A program made the translations under genes and the position numbers. From Deltaproteobacteria bacterium Ga0077539 (GTDB lineage: Bacteria > Myxococcota_A > Polyangia > Polyangiales > Ga0077539), in NCBI GenBank assembly GCA_001465015.1, contig LNEO01000279.1:1-64000 (forward strand): a stretch of 64,000 bases of DNA, written 5' to 3'. How positions within the stretch are numbered: the stretch's first letter is position 1; each line of letters starts with the position of its first letter. This document shows, piece by piece, positions 21,290-29,709 of this stretch. The notes below the pieces were generated by a model that was not told the DNA's origin, did no database searches, and saw only the letters and a program-made list of their open reading frames with translations.

Positions 21290-21890
21290 TTGCGCATGCA
21301 AGCGAGCAGCGAGTGCTCACGAGCGCATGCAAGCGAGCAGCGAGTGCTCACGGGCGCATGCAAGCGAGCAGCGAGTGCCCACGGGCGCATGCAAGCGAGC
21401 AGCGAGTGCCCACGGGCGCATGCAACGAGTGCATGCGCATGAGCGCCGAGTGAAGCGACCGGACGCCGCGGAGTTTGCTACGCCGCCCTCCCTGCGCGAT
21501 CGAGAACCCAATCGAATAGGCGAAGATCCATCGCCTTCGCTCGATTGTCAGCGTCTTCGTCGGGGGCCCTTGTTCGACGGTAGCGAGTGCCACTTGGCTT
21601 TCGTCGTGACCGAGCAGGAACATCGTGATGACACATCGATCGAGAACCCAATCGAATCGGCGAAGGGATCGAGCTCCATTGTGCCGAAGGGATCGATCGC
21701 CCCGCGGCGTCCGGTCGCCTCGACCGTGACGCCCCGCCGCACTCGGCGCTCATGCGCATGCACTCGTTGCATGCGCCCGTGGGCACTCGCTGCTCGCTTG
21801 CATGCGCCCGTGGGCACCATGCGCCCGTGGGCACTCGCTGCTCGCTTGCATGCGCCCGTGGGCACTCGCTGCTCGCTTGCATGCGAATGG
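21290..21890. repeat. ~600-bp palindromic repeat island built from 31-bp units
   Basis: Four full copies and one partial copy of a 31-bp unit (GCATGCAAGCGAGCAGCGAG plus 11 bases) start at 21294, 21325, 21356, 21387 and 21418. A reverse-complement array of the same unit, with one truncated copy, fills 21741-21886. The arms continue inward through GCGACCGGACGCCGCGG (21455-21471) and its complement (21702-21718). The unpaired loop of about 230 bp holds two identical 21-bp direct repeats beginning CGATCGAGAACCCAATCGAA at 21497 and 21637. No convincing ORF. The whole stretch between the lipoprotein gene and the cysteine-protease promoter is this element. Confidence 0.85.
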
Positions 21891-22009
21891 GTGCCAAGCG
21901 CTGCGTCCGACGCTCGACGGCTTTGCGGTCTCGTCGCAGCCGCGGCGGGGAGCAGAATTGCAGCGTCCCGGCGACGGGGCCGGTCTCACAACGGGCGCCG
22001 CGCACGCGC

Positions 22010-22103
22010 TGTTATTCGACAAAATTCAACATAATCAACATCTTATCAATTCTGCCTACATCCCCCGCTTTTGTATTGAACCTGTCACCACTTGTGGTTC
22101 AAT
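22010..22103 (+). promoter_or_regulatory. AT-rich promoter region with a 29-bp inverted repeat
   Basis: A rare AT-rich patch (22010-22055, 'AAAATTCAACATAATCAACA') precedes the cysteine-protease gene. It is followed by the dyad ATTGAACC/GGTTCAAT at 22075-22082 and 22096-22103. The base-composition dip suggests the promoter, and the dyad may be an operator. No clear -35/-10 pair can be fixed. Confidence 0.4.
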
Positions 22104-22222
22104 GCCCCGCACCTCGGCACAGTGGGGCGATTGCTGCTCACACACTGAATCGGGGACAGTCGGCGATCTTCAGTGACCTGCCCGCTCGAGAAGCGCGGCG
22201 ACACGATAGGGAGCACCAGCAC

Positions 22223-23524
22223 ATGAGCCTCGATTGGATGCGTCGAAACACCCGTTGGATCACCTTTGGCACCTTGCTCACGCTCGGCGCGACGAGCTGT
22301 GCGCCGCAAGAGGGCGAGCTCGGACCGTTGTCCGGTGAGAACGCCACGGAAGACCCCACCGAGGGAACGACGGTCGACGCGGTCACCGACCTGACGCACA
22401 CGACGGTCAAGCGTCAGTCCATTGGCAACTGTTGGATCTACGCGACGACGGGGTGGATCGAGTCGATGCGCGCGAAGCACACGCGCACGACCGCCAACCC
22501 GAACGGCGAGCAGCTCAACATGTCCGAGAGCTGGATCACGTACTGGCACTGGTACAAGCACCTCGTTGACGGAAGCACGAGCAGCGAGATCGAGACCGGC
22601 GGATTCTGGGGCGAGGCCGGCGATCTGATCCTCACGCGCGGCTGGATGACGGAGGGAGACTTCATCCCCGAAGAGGCCAACAGCGAGGCCTCTGCGCGGC
22701 AGTCGAGCGCGCTCAACGCGATCAACGCGTCGCTTCGCTCGGGCATGCTGATGAACCCGATGAACCGCCGCAACGGCATGATCGTTCGCGCCGAGCTCAA
22801 CCGCGCGTTCGGGCTTCGTCCGGAGATCATCGCGGAGATGGACGCGCTCTTCGGCGCCGACGGCGCGCGCACTCTCGAGAACGCCCGCGCCACGCGCCGC
22901 TTCATCAAGCGCCCAACGGAGCTCATCGTGGGCACCGCGCGCACGAGCACGGGCAGCACGCGAAGGCTGCACCTCGGAGATGTGTTCGGCCGCGCCAACG
23001 GCTACTGGAACCCGGACCTGCGCTCGGGCACCTACGCCTGGCGCTCGATCAGCTACCCGTCGGACATGGCGGGTCGCGCGCGCTTCTGGCAGCGCGTGCT
23101 CAAGGCGATGAACGACGGTCACCCGGCGATCGTGTCGTGGCTCGTGGACTTCAACGCCCTCGACAACATGGGCAACTTCACGATGACGCAGCTGCGCACC
23201 GCGGGAACGCCGGGGCGTCAGGGCGGACACCTGACGGTGACCGAGGACTACACGGTGGACAACGTTCCGGGCTTCGGGACGCTGGGCCTCGGCATGTTGT
23301 CGGCTGAGCAGCGCGCGGCCGCGCTGCGGGGCACGCTGCGGTTCTTGCGCGTCAAGAACTCGTGGGGCACCGATCGTCCCGACCGCGCTTCGCACAACGG
23401 CTACTACGATCTCTACGCGGACTACATGAACGGCCCGATCGCGTGGAAGACCAGCGAGATGCCCAACGCGTCGACGCGCCCGCAGACGCCGCTCGATCAG
23501 GCGATCATCCCGCCGGGCTACTGA
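22223..23524 (+). CDS. Papain-fold (C1-like) cysteine peptidase lipoprotein
   Basis: Exported lipid-anchored protein of 433 aa. Signal peptide 'RWITFGTLLTLGATSCAP' with lipobox Cys26. The catalytic-site pattern of the papain/bleomycin-hydrolase group is present: Q65 and C70 in 'RQSIGNCWIYATTGW', H336 in 'RQGGHLTVTEDY' and N379 in 'VKNSWGTDR'. This gives a full Gln-Cys-His-Asn set, so it is probably active. The ~260 residues between Cys and His are longer than in papain and unassigned. ATG 22223 has GGGAG upstream. Possible roles include degradation of external protein or of bacterial prey, but nothing in the context fixes the substrate. Confidence 0.82.
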   Translation: MSLDWMRRNTRWITFGTLLTLGATSCAPQEGELGPLSGENATEDPTEGTTVDAVTDLTHTTVKRQSIGNCWIYATTGWIESMRAKHTRTTANPNGEQLNMSESWITYWHWYKHLVDGSTSSEIETGGFWGEAGDLILTRGWMTEGDFIPEEANSEASARQSSALNAINASLRSGMLMNPMNRRNGMIVRAELNRAFGLRPEIIAEMDALFGADGARTLENARATRRFIKRPTELIVGTARTSTGSTRRLHLGDVFGRANGYWNPDLRSGTYAWRSISYPSDMAGRARFWQRVLKAMNDGHPAIVSWLVDFNALDNMGNFTMTQLRTAGTPGRQGGHLTVTEDYTVDNVPGFGTLGLGMLSAEQRAAALRGTLRFLRVKNSWGTDRPDRASHNGYYDLYADYMNGPIAWKTSEMPNASTRPQTPLDQAIIPPGY

Positions 23525-23547
23525 GCGGCAACCGAGGGGGAGTTCAG

Positions 23548-23561
23548 CCTGCGGGGGCAGG
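23548..23561. terminator. Possible bidirectional hairpin between convergent genes
   Basis: CCTGC-GGGG-GCAGG forms a short GC stem between the convergent cysteine-protease and di-iron genes, which end at 23524 and 23562. There is no U-run, so termination activity is only suggested by the position. Confidence 0.3.
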
Positions 23562-24767
23562 TCAGGCCGCTTCGAAGACAGCTGCTTCGTGGTCGAGCTC
23601 GCTGAGCATCTGATCGCCCGAGAGCTTGTCCGCCGCGAGGCCGCCGAAGTACTGCATGAGCCCCACGCGCTCGTAGTGCTGCAGGATGCGCGGGCTCATC
23701 AAGCCGATCTCGCGGAGGTTGGGGACCAGGCGCGAGAACATCGTCTTGCGAAACTCTTGCAAGCCCGGCGACGCGAGCACGAACTCGCGCCATTGAGCGC
23801 GGGTGAGCACGCCCTCGTAGTGCTCTTCGAACACTTCGTACGCCATGAAGCGGTTGCGCATGAGCAGCGCCACTTCGAAGGCCCAGTCCTCGCGCTCGCG
23901 CCGCTCGGCCTCGGTGATGTGCTTGGTGAAATGCTCACGAAGCGCGCACACACCATAGTGAACGTGCCGCGCTTCGTCTTGGATCACGTTGCGCAAGAGC
24001 GCCTTGAGCAGCGGCTCTTTGGTCATCTTGTACATGAGGCCGAAGGCGCCGAGCGCGAGGCCCTCGACCATGATCTGCATCCCCAAGAACTTCATGTCCC
24101 AGCGCGAGTCGCTCATGAGCGAGTCGATGATCACGAAGAGGTTGTCGTTGACCTGGTACATCTTCTCGAGCTTCGTCTCGAGGTAGCGACGAAAGACCTC
24201 GACGTGCCGGCCCTCGTCCATGACCTGCGTGGCGCCGTAGAACTTTCCGTCGAAGAACTGGACGCTCTCGGTGACCTGCGCAGCGGCGAAGAGCGCGCCC
24301 TGCTCGCCGTGAAGAAACTGGCTGAGCATCCAGGACGTCATCGAGTGCGACAGGACGAGCTTGGTCTTGTCGTCGAGCTTGACGCCCATCCGCTCGAGCA
24401 CGTCGAGGTCGACGAATTTCTCGGGCAACAGCGGAACGTTGGGGTCGTACGGGTCGACCGAGATGTGCCACGGCAGGTCGTCGCCGTCCCATTGGCCCTT
24501 CTTGGCGCGGCGGTAGAGCTCGGCCATCTCGGCGTTGTCGTGGGGGTAGGACCAGTCGAAGAACGCGTAGTGCCCCGAGTAGATCTTGGTGGGGACGCCC
24601 TGCTTTCCGCGCTGGAGGATCATTCCGCGGATGCCCGAGGGGCCGAGGGCCGAGAGCACCTTGGGGTCCTTGACCTCGGTCAGGATCTCGAGCGCTTCGA
24701 AGTACGACTCGAGCTGGTTCTTCACGCGGGTCGGCAGCTTGCTTGTAAGCGACTGCAGGTCGAACAT
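23562..24767 (-). CDS. Ferritin-like di-iron oxygenase (R2/monooxygenase-type)
   Basis: Soluble 401-aa four-helix-bundle protein with a full di-iron ligand set: E155 ('FLHGEQG'), E185/H188 ('VMDEGRHVE'), E235 ('IMVEGLALG') and E265/H268 ('IQDEARHVHYG'). The E...ExxH...E...ExxH spacing matches R2-like and bacterial multicomponent monooxygenase proteins. The probable reaction is O2 activation to hydroxylate, desaturate or N-oxygenate a substrate; the substrate is not evident. ATG 24767 has GGAG eight bases upstream. Immediately upstream on the same strand are a MerR regulator and a flavin/2Fe-2S reductase, a fitting electron donor. Confidence 0.85.
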   Translation of the reverse strand: MFDLQSLTSKLPTRVKNQLESYFEALEILTEVKDPKVLSALGPSGIRGMILQRGKQGVPTKIYSGHYAFFDWSYPHDNAEMAELYRRAKKGQWDGDDLPWHISVDPYDPNVPLLPEKFVDLDVLERMGVKLDDKTKLVLSHSMTSWMLSQFLHGEQGALFAAAQVTESVQFFDGKFYGATQVMDEGRHVEVFRRYLETKLEKMYQVNDNLFVIIDSLMSDSRWDMKFLGMQIMVEGLALGAFGLMYKMTKEPLLKALLRNVIQDEARHVHYGVCALREHFTKHITEAERREREDWAFEVALLMRNRFMAYEVFEEHYEGVLTRAQWREFVLASPGLQEFRKTMFSRLVPNLREIGLMSPRILQHYERVGLMQYFGGLAADKLSGDQMLSELDHEAAVFEAA

Positions 24768-24811
24768 GAGCGGTCTCCGTGGTGCTGCGTTTGGACTGAC
24801 GATTCGAATAG

Positions 24812-24846
24812 TGGTGTGTAGTGCGTAGTGCGTGATGCGTGTTGCG
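24812..24846. promoter_or_regulatory. Degenerate heptad repeats upstream of the di-iron gene
   Basis: Five head-to-tail 7-bp units (TGGTGTG, TAGTGCG, TAGTGCG, TGATGCG, TGTTGCG) occupy 24812-24846, between the merR-like stop (24866) and the di-iron start (24767). Regular one-face spacing in the leader could be a regulator-binding array, but it may equally be a chance simple repeat. Confidence 0.35.
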
Positions 24847-24865
24847 TACGCGCCGCGACCGAGGC

Positions 24866-25624
24866 TCACATCGCGGCGAAGAAGTTGCGGACCTTTGTCT
24901 CGTGCGCGCGCAGCAGGGCGGCGCTGAGGATCGGGAGCGAGCGCTCGACCATCGCCGCGATCTCTTGCGGCGGCAGGTGCGCGAGGCGCCGGGCGAGCAG
25001 CACGGTCTCTTTGCGAAACAGCGTCGTGACGGCCTCGTCGATCATCGTGAAGTCCGCCGCGGTAAACCCGAGCGCCCTCGTGAAGCCCGCGCTGCGAAGC
25101 TGACCGAACAGCTCGAGCATCCAAAGGTCATCGCGAGAGATTCGCGCTCCCGAGGGGCTGTCGATCACGGCGATCATCCCGACGTCGCTGAGCTCGTCGA
25201 AGTCGATGCGCTCGAGGCCGTGCAGCGCGAGCGCCTCGTCGAGCGCCACGGTGGCGATGGTCGCCTCGACGACGGCGCGACCCTCGGGCGTGCGCGCCGC
25301 GCGAGACAAGTGTGACTTGACGTCCGAGAGCATCCGCTGCTGCTGCGGCGAAAACGCGTCGTCTCGCTCTTCGAGCAGCGCCTTGATGGCCTTGAGGGGC
25401 AGAAAGCGCTCGTGCTGGAGCTTACGGATGAGCTTGAGCCGCTCGACGTGCTGGTCGCCGTAATAGGCCATGTTGCGACCGGTCTTGCGACCTTCGGGCA
25501 GAAGCCCCTGCTGGATGTAGAAGTGGATCACCTGGCGTTCGAGCCCCGTCCGCTCGCACAGGTCCTTCATCTTGTAGGGAAACGCCTCGCGATCGACGTC
25601 GACCAACGCTTCGCTGATGGACAT
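24866..25624 (-). CDS. MerR-family transcriptional regulator
   Basis: 252 aa. The N-terminal winged helix-turn-helix is typical of MerR ('YKMKDLCERTGLERQVIHFYIQQGLLPEGRK'), followed by 'YYGDQHVERLKLIRKLQ' and a dimerisation helix. The C-terminal ~150 residues are longer than in metal-sensing MerRs and lack a Cys cluster, so a small organic effector is more likely than a metal. The start codon overlaps the stop of the reductase gene (TGATG), and the di-iron gene follows 98 bp downstream. The regulator is thus embedded in the operon it probably controls. Confidence 0.88.
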   Translation of the reverse strand: MSISEALVDVDREAFPYKMKDLCERTGLERQVIHFYIQQGLLPEGRKTGRNMAYYGDQHVERLKLIRKLQHERFLPLKAIKALLEERDDAFSPQQQRMLSDVKSHLSRAARTPEGRAVVEATIATVALDEALALHGLERIDFDELSDVGMIAVIDSPSGARISRDDLWMLELFGQLRSAGFTRALGFTAADFTMIDEAVTTLFRKETVLLARRLAHLPPQEIAAMVERSLPILSAALLRAHETKVRNFFAAM

Positions 25625-27081
25625 CACGGGACCTCCACGACCGCGTCGCTGGTGGTGCAGCCGACGCAGGCGAGCACGGCTCCATCTGCCTTTTCGCTCT
25701 CGAGCAGGCAGTTGGGCTCGACCATGTCCACCGTGCCCTGAACGAGCTTGAGCTTGCACGCTCCGCAGCCGCCCATCGTGCAAGAGAAGGGCATGTCGAG
25801 CCCTGCTTCGAGGCCCGCCTCGAGGATGGTCTGGTCGGGGCGCGTGACGAGGCTCTTGCGCGCCGAGCGACCGAAGCGAATCTCGAGCTTGTGGCCGCCG
25901 CGAGAGGCGGGCGCGTCGTGCGTGCGCTTCTGGGGAGAGGTGAAGCGCTCTTCGTGGATGTGATCGCGCGCGACGCCGCGGGCGAGCAGCGTCGCGCGAA
26001 CCGCGTCCATCATCGGCTCGGGGCCGCACAGAAAGCACTGCGCGTCCGAGGGAACCTCGAGCGCCTCGCACACCGTCGCGCACGTCTCCTGGTCGAGCCG
26101 ACCGGTGACCTCGGCGTACGGGTCTCTTTGCTCGAGCACGGGGACGTGTCGAAAGCGGTCGCCGTGCTCACGGGCGACGTCGTCGAGCGCCTCGCGAAAG
26201 ATCACGGTGTCCTTCGCGCGATTGGCGTACACGAGCGTGACGCGCGTCCAGGGGTTGTTCGCGAGCGCGTCGCGCAGGATCGAATAGATGGGCGTGATCC
26301 CGCTGCCGCCCGCGAAGAGCCAGAGCTGCTCGGGCGCCGACGAGCCTGCGGCGGCGAGCGTAAACGCCCCGGACGGGCCCTGGAGCTCGAGCGAATCGCC
26401 CTCGGCCACGGCGTCGTTCAAGTGGTTGGACACGAGGCCGCCCGAGACGCGCTTGACCGTGATGGTGAAGCGCGGGAGCTCGCTCACGAGGCTCGAGATC
26501 GAGTAGGCGCGGCGGTGGGTCTCGCCGTCTACGTGCGAGACGACCGTGACGAACTGCCCCGGCGCGAAGGAGAAGCTCGCGCCGCTCGGGTCTTCGAGCA
26601 CGAAGCTCGTGGCGTCCTGGGTCTCGCGGCGCACGGCCGCGACGCGGACCGTGCGGGGCTGAAGTGCGCGCGCGGCGTCATTGGCGCCCCGGGCGATCGC
26701 AACGACGGGAGCGGGCGGCGCGGACGGGCTGCTCGAAGCGGCGACGGGCTCGCGCTCGACGACGATCGGGGGTTTTTCTCCGCGAACGCCGCGGGTCATC
26801 GAGCGGACGTCGCGGCGGATCGCGTCGTACCGGTCCGCGAGCGACGCCGGGAGCAGCGCCGAGACGAGCGAGATCTCGTCGAGCGCCGGAGGCGGCAGGA
26901 TGGGCTCTGCCGGCGATGAATACGGATGCGTCTTTTCAACGGTAAACGACCGCACCATCTGCCGCACGTCGTGGCGAACAGCGTCGATCCTCGAGTGCAA
27001 AGCGCGCGGGGTGACGCGGGCGACCGCCGCGGCGACGAGGTCGATGGCGGTGGGTGGGGACGAGGGACTGCCGTCGCTCAT
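25624..27081 (-). CDS. Flavin/2Fe-2S ferredoxin-NAD(P)H reductase
   Basis: 485-aa electron-transfer protein with three parts. N-terminal ~110 residues: two related segments (27-50 and 79-103, each with R-x-D-A-x-R-x-D-V-R), not part of known reductases. Residues ~145-385: FAD domain ('RRAYSIS') and NAD(P) domain ('GGSGITP', 'FLCGPEPMMDA'). C-terminal ~85 residues: plant-type ferredoxin with cluster ligands C434, C439, C442 and C472 ('CTMGGCGACKLK', 'VLACVG'). This architecture matches PaaE/CntB-type oxygenase reductases. It probably reduces the di-iron protein encoded two genes downstream, and is translationally coupled to the MerR gene. Confidence 0.92.
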   Translation of the reverse strand: MSDGSPSSPPTAIDLVAAAVARVTPRALHSRIDAVRHDVRQMVRSFTVEKTHPYSSPAEPILPPPALDEISLVSALLPASLADRYDAIRRDVRSMTRGVRGEKPPIVVEREPVAASSSPSAPPAPVVAIARGANDAARALQPRTVRVAAVRRETQDATSFVLEDPSGASFSFAPGQFVTVVSHVDGETHRRAYSISSLVSELPRFTITVKRVSGGLVSNHLNDAVAEGDSLELQGPSGAFTLAAAGSSAPEQLWLFAGGSGITPIYSILRDALANNPWTRVTLVYANRAKDTVIFREALDDVAREHGDRFRHVPVLEQRDPYAEVTGRLDQETCATVCEALEVPSDAQCFLCGPEPMMDAVRATLLARGVARDHIHEERFTSPQKRTHDAPASRGGHKLEIRFGRSARKSLVTRPDQTILEAGLEAGLDMPFSCTMGGCGACKLKLVQGTVDMVEPNCLLESEKADGAVLACVGCTTSDAVVEVP

Positions 27082-27176
27082 TTGGGGATGTGCGCTTTGT
27101 ACGAGAGAACGCGTTTTGTGTCAAGCGACACTTTACACAACACATGGTGAGCGGGGAATCAGGTTAGAGTTCCATC

Positions 27177-28841
27177 ATGTTTACGGGAATCGCGATCGAG
27201 CTCTCGACTTCGTGCGCCCGGTGCAAGGCCGCGCTTCCCATCAACGGCGCGAGCGAGTCGCTGCTGTGCGACGCGTGTCGGACGGTCACGCCGACGCCGG
27301 TCGAGTTCTGGAAGACGGTCCTCTCGGACGCGCTCAACAAAGCCATCGCGCTGAAGCCCGAAGAGGGCCGCACGAGCACGATGTTCACGAGGCTCGGAAA
27401 GTTCGAGCTGCTCTACGGGCGCCTCGACGCGCGCTGCACCAACAAGGACTGCAAGACGCCCTTGCCCCCTGCGGCGATCGCCAACGGACTGCCGTCGGGC
27501 TCGATTTCGTGTGCGCGCTGCCAGACCTCGATGGCGCTGCGCCCTGCGCCGTCGTGGATGCGCGACGTGCACCCCAACGCCGCCGTGCTCGTGGGCGAAG
27601 CGATGGCCGCCGCGGCGCCCAGCGAGGCCCCCGCGTCGGTGCGCTTTCACTGCTATCACTGCGGCGGCGCGGTGCCGCTCGACGCCAAGGAGCGCACGGT
27701 GCGCTGCGGGTACTGCAAGCAGAGCCTGCTCGTTCCGGACGAGATCTGGGTGCGCGTCAACCCCGTGCGCAAGGTCGAGCGCTGGTGGGTGCTGCTCGAC
27801 ATCGACGTCGCGAGCACCGCCGGCGCGCTGCCGGCGGACGTGAGCACGCTCTGCGCGATCGCTGTCGAACCGAGCGGCAACCTCGCGCTCGCGTGGCACG
27901 ACGACGACGACGGGGACGCTGGGCATCCGTGTCGCGTCGCCGTCGCTCGGCGCGACGGACTGCTCGCGTGGCTGCAGTCTGGCGTCGAGTTCTCGGAGTA
28001 CTGCCGGCTCATCGCGTCACCGATGGACGGGTCGCTGTGGATCGTCGACAAGACCGATGGATTCGCGCGGCAGCTCGACGCAAAGAGCGGGCAGCCTCTG
28101 CGAACGCTGTCTCCGCGGCAGCACGACTTCGACGCGACGGAGTTCGACGACGTCGCGTTCGATTGGGACGGCTCGATTCTGCTCTTTCGAAGCGATGACA
28201 CGGCCAGCTACGCGCTGCGCCGGTTCGCGATGGACGGCTCACGCGTCCCGACGTGGCCGGGACAGAAGATCTTCAGCGACGAGTCCGACGCGCCGCTGCC
28301 CGAGTGGAACACGCTGCGATCGAAGCCGGTGCGCCTCCCTTCGGGCGCCAGGATCGTCGTGGGCTGGGACGGCGCGATCTGGGCGTACGATTCGCGCGCG
28401 TCGCACGTCGCGAAGTTCACCCGCGAAGGAGCGCTCCTCGGCGTGATCGCGCTCACGCCACGCGTGCTGCGCTCGATCGAAGGGGCGTTCGCCCGCAGGG
28501 ATGGCACGCTCGTCCTTCTCGGAGACGCGGCGCAGGCGCTCGGCGACTCGCATTGGCCGCACGTCGCGACGCTCGGGCACGACGGAGTGCTGCGCCTCGC
28601 GCTCGGCCCCAACCTCTCGCCCGACGCGCTCTCGGTAGGCCAGCCCGCCTCGCACCTCGCAGGGCTGCCAGACGGGGTGTTCTTCGTCGCAGGGGGCGAT
28701 ACAGACGCGCTGCGCGGCTTCGACGCAGAGGGACGTCGGACGTTTACCAGCGCGGCGACGCGCACGCTCGAGACGGGCCACATCGCCGAGACCCTCGCCA
28801 AAGCCCGCAGAGGAAAGCGCCTCGCCGCCGACCGCACCTGA
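27177..28841 (+). CDS. Multi-zinc-ribbon protein with beta-propeller-like C-terminus
   Basis: 554 aa, no known family recognised. The first ~195 residues hold several CxxC pairs: C13/C16 with C31/C34; 'RCTNKDCKTPL' with 'SCARCQT'; and 'HCYHCGGAV' with 'RCGYCKQ'. These suggest three zinc ribbons. The remainder has repeating blade-like segments ('IAVEPSGNLALAW', 'DGSLWIVDKTDGF', 'VVGWDGAIWAYDSR', 'LPDGVFFVAGGD'), resembling an NHL/WD-type propeller. No signal peptide, so presumably cytoplasmic. Divergent from the reductase operon; a regulatory or protein-interaction role is only a guess. Confidence 0.78.
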   Translation: MFTGIAIELSTSCARCKAALPINGASESLLCDACRTVTPTPVEFWKTVLSDALNKAIALKPEEGRTSTMFTRLGKFELLYGRLDARCTNKDCKTPLPPAAIANGLPSGSISCARCQTSMALRPAPSWMRDVHPNAAVLVGEAMAAAAPSEAPASVRFHCYHCGGAVPLDAKERTVRCGYCKQSLLVPDEIWVRVNPVRKVERWWVLLDIDVASTAGALPADVSTLCAIAVEPSGNLALAWHDDDDGDAGHPCRVAVARRDGLLAWLQSGVEFSEYCRLIASPMDGSLWIVDKTDGFARQLDAKSGQPLRTLSPRQHDFDATEFDDVAFDWDGSILLFRSDDTASYALRRFAMDGSRVPTWPGQKIFSDESDAPLPEWNTLRSKPVRLPSGARIVVGWDGAIWAYDSRASHVAKFTREGALLGVIALTPRVLRSIEGAFARRDGTLVLLGDAAQALGDSHWPHVATLGHDGVLRLALGPNLSPDALSVGQPASHLAGLPDGVFFVAGGDTDALRGFDAEGRRTFTSAATRTLETGHIAETLAKARRGKRLAADRT

Positions 28842-28991
28842 ACCAATACCGCGACGGTCGTCGTGGTGTGTTGATTTCGCGGCGTTGGTTTGCACTGGAT
28901 TTCAACAGCCCTTCCACGAGCTGATCCGCTCGGGCATCTTCGATGCTCATCGCGGGCGCGGCGCGGCGTGTGCGATCCTACGCGCGAGTCC

Positions 28992-29615
28992 ATGGACCAA
29001 CGCTCGAAGCTGCCGGTCGCGCTCTTGATCGCGCTCTTGATTGTGTGTGCGATCACCGCGTGGGCGCCGCCCGCGGGGCGCAAGAACTGGGCGCTCGAGG
29101 TGGTCCCCGGGCTCTTGCTCGTCGCGTGGATGGCGGCGACGCACAAGCGCTGGAGGCTCTCGAACCTCGTCTACGTCGGCACCTTCTTGCACATGCTCGT
29201 CTTGATTTATGGTGGCTACTACACGTACGCGAACACGCCGCTCGGCAACTGGGCGAAGGAGGCCTTTCACCTCTCGCGCAACCACTACGATCGGATCGGG
29301 CACTTCGCGCTCGGGTTCTTTCCGGCGCTGTTTACGCGGGAGGTGTTGCTCAAGAAGACGCCGCTCGTGCCGGGCGGGTGGCTCGCGTTTCTGGTGTGGT
29401 CGGTGGTGTTCATGGTGGGCGCGTTCTGGGAGCTCATCGAGTGGTGGACCACGCTCGTCGTCGCGGGCGACGTCGGACAGGCGTTTCTCGGCTCGCAGGG
29501 CGACGTGTGGGACGCTCAGTGGGACATGTTTCTCGTGGGCGTCGGCGGCGCGGTCGCGCTCGCGACGCTGAGCAAAGCGCACCAGCGATCGATGGAAGAG
29601 GCCGCTCGGGCTTGA
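28992..29615 (+). CDS. YjdF-like (DUF2238) membrane protein
   Basis: 207 aa with about five or six membrane helices. It carries the DUF2238 hallmarks 'NHYDRIGHFALGFFPAL', 'ELIEWW' and 'GDVWDAQWDM' with conserved acidic and His residues inside or beside helices. E. coli YjdF is of the same family, and the function is unknown. ATG 28992 chosen. It is separated by 95 bp from cydA and may or may not be in that operon. Confidence 0.85.
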   Translation: MDQRSKLPVALLIALLIVCAITAWAPPAGRKNWALEVVPGLLLVAWMAATHKRWRLSNLVYVGTFLHMLVLIYGGYYTYANTPLGNWAKEAFHLSRNHYDRIGHFALGFFPALFTREVLLKKTPLVPGGWLAFLVWSVVFMVGAFWELIEWWTTLVVAGDVGQAFLGSQGDVWDAQWDMFLVGVGGAVALATLSKAHQRSMEEAARA

Positions 29616-29709
29616 CCGCGATCGAACCCCTTTCGAAGCGCGAAGCGCTACGCGCACTACTCGCAGCGCGACGTCGACCCAAAGTCCCGCTCCGATTGGA
29701 CGCACATCG

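Noticed and set aside
21294-21424. CRISPR-like 31-bp repeats
   Set aside because: The units are directly adjacent without spacers and recur as an inverted array.
21261-22034. Several ORFs inside the repeat island
   Set aside because: They translate the 31-bp repeat in shifting frames (31 is not a multiple of three) and have no independent coding signal.
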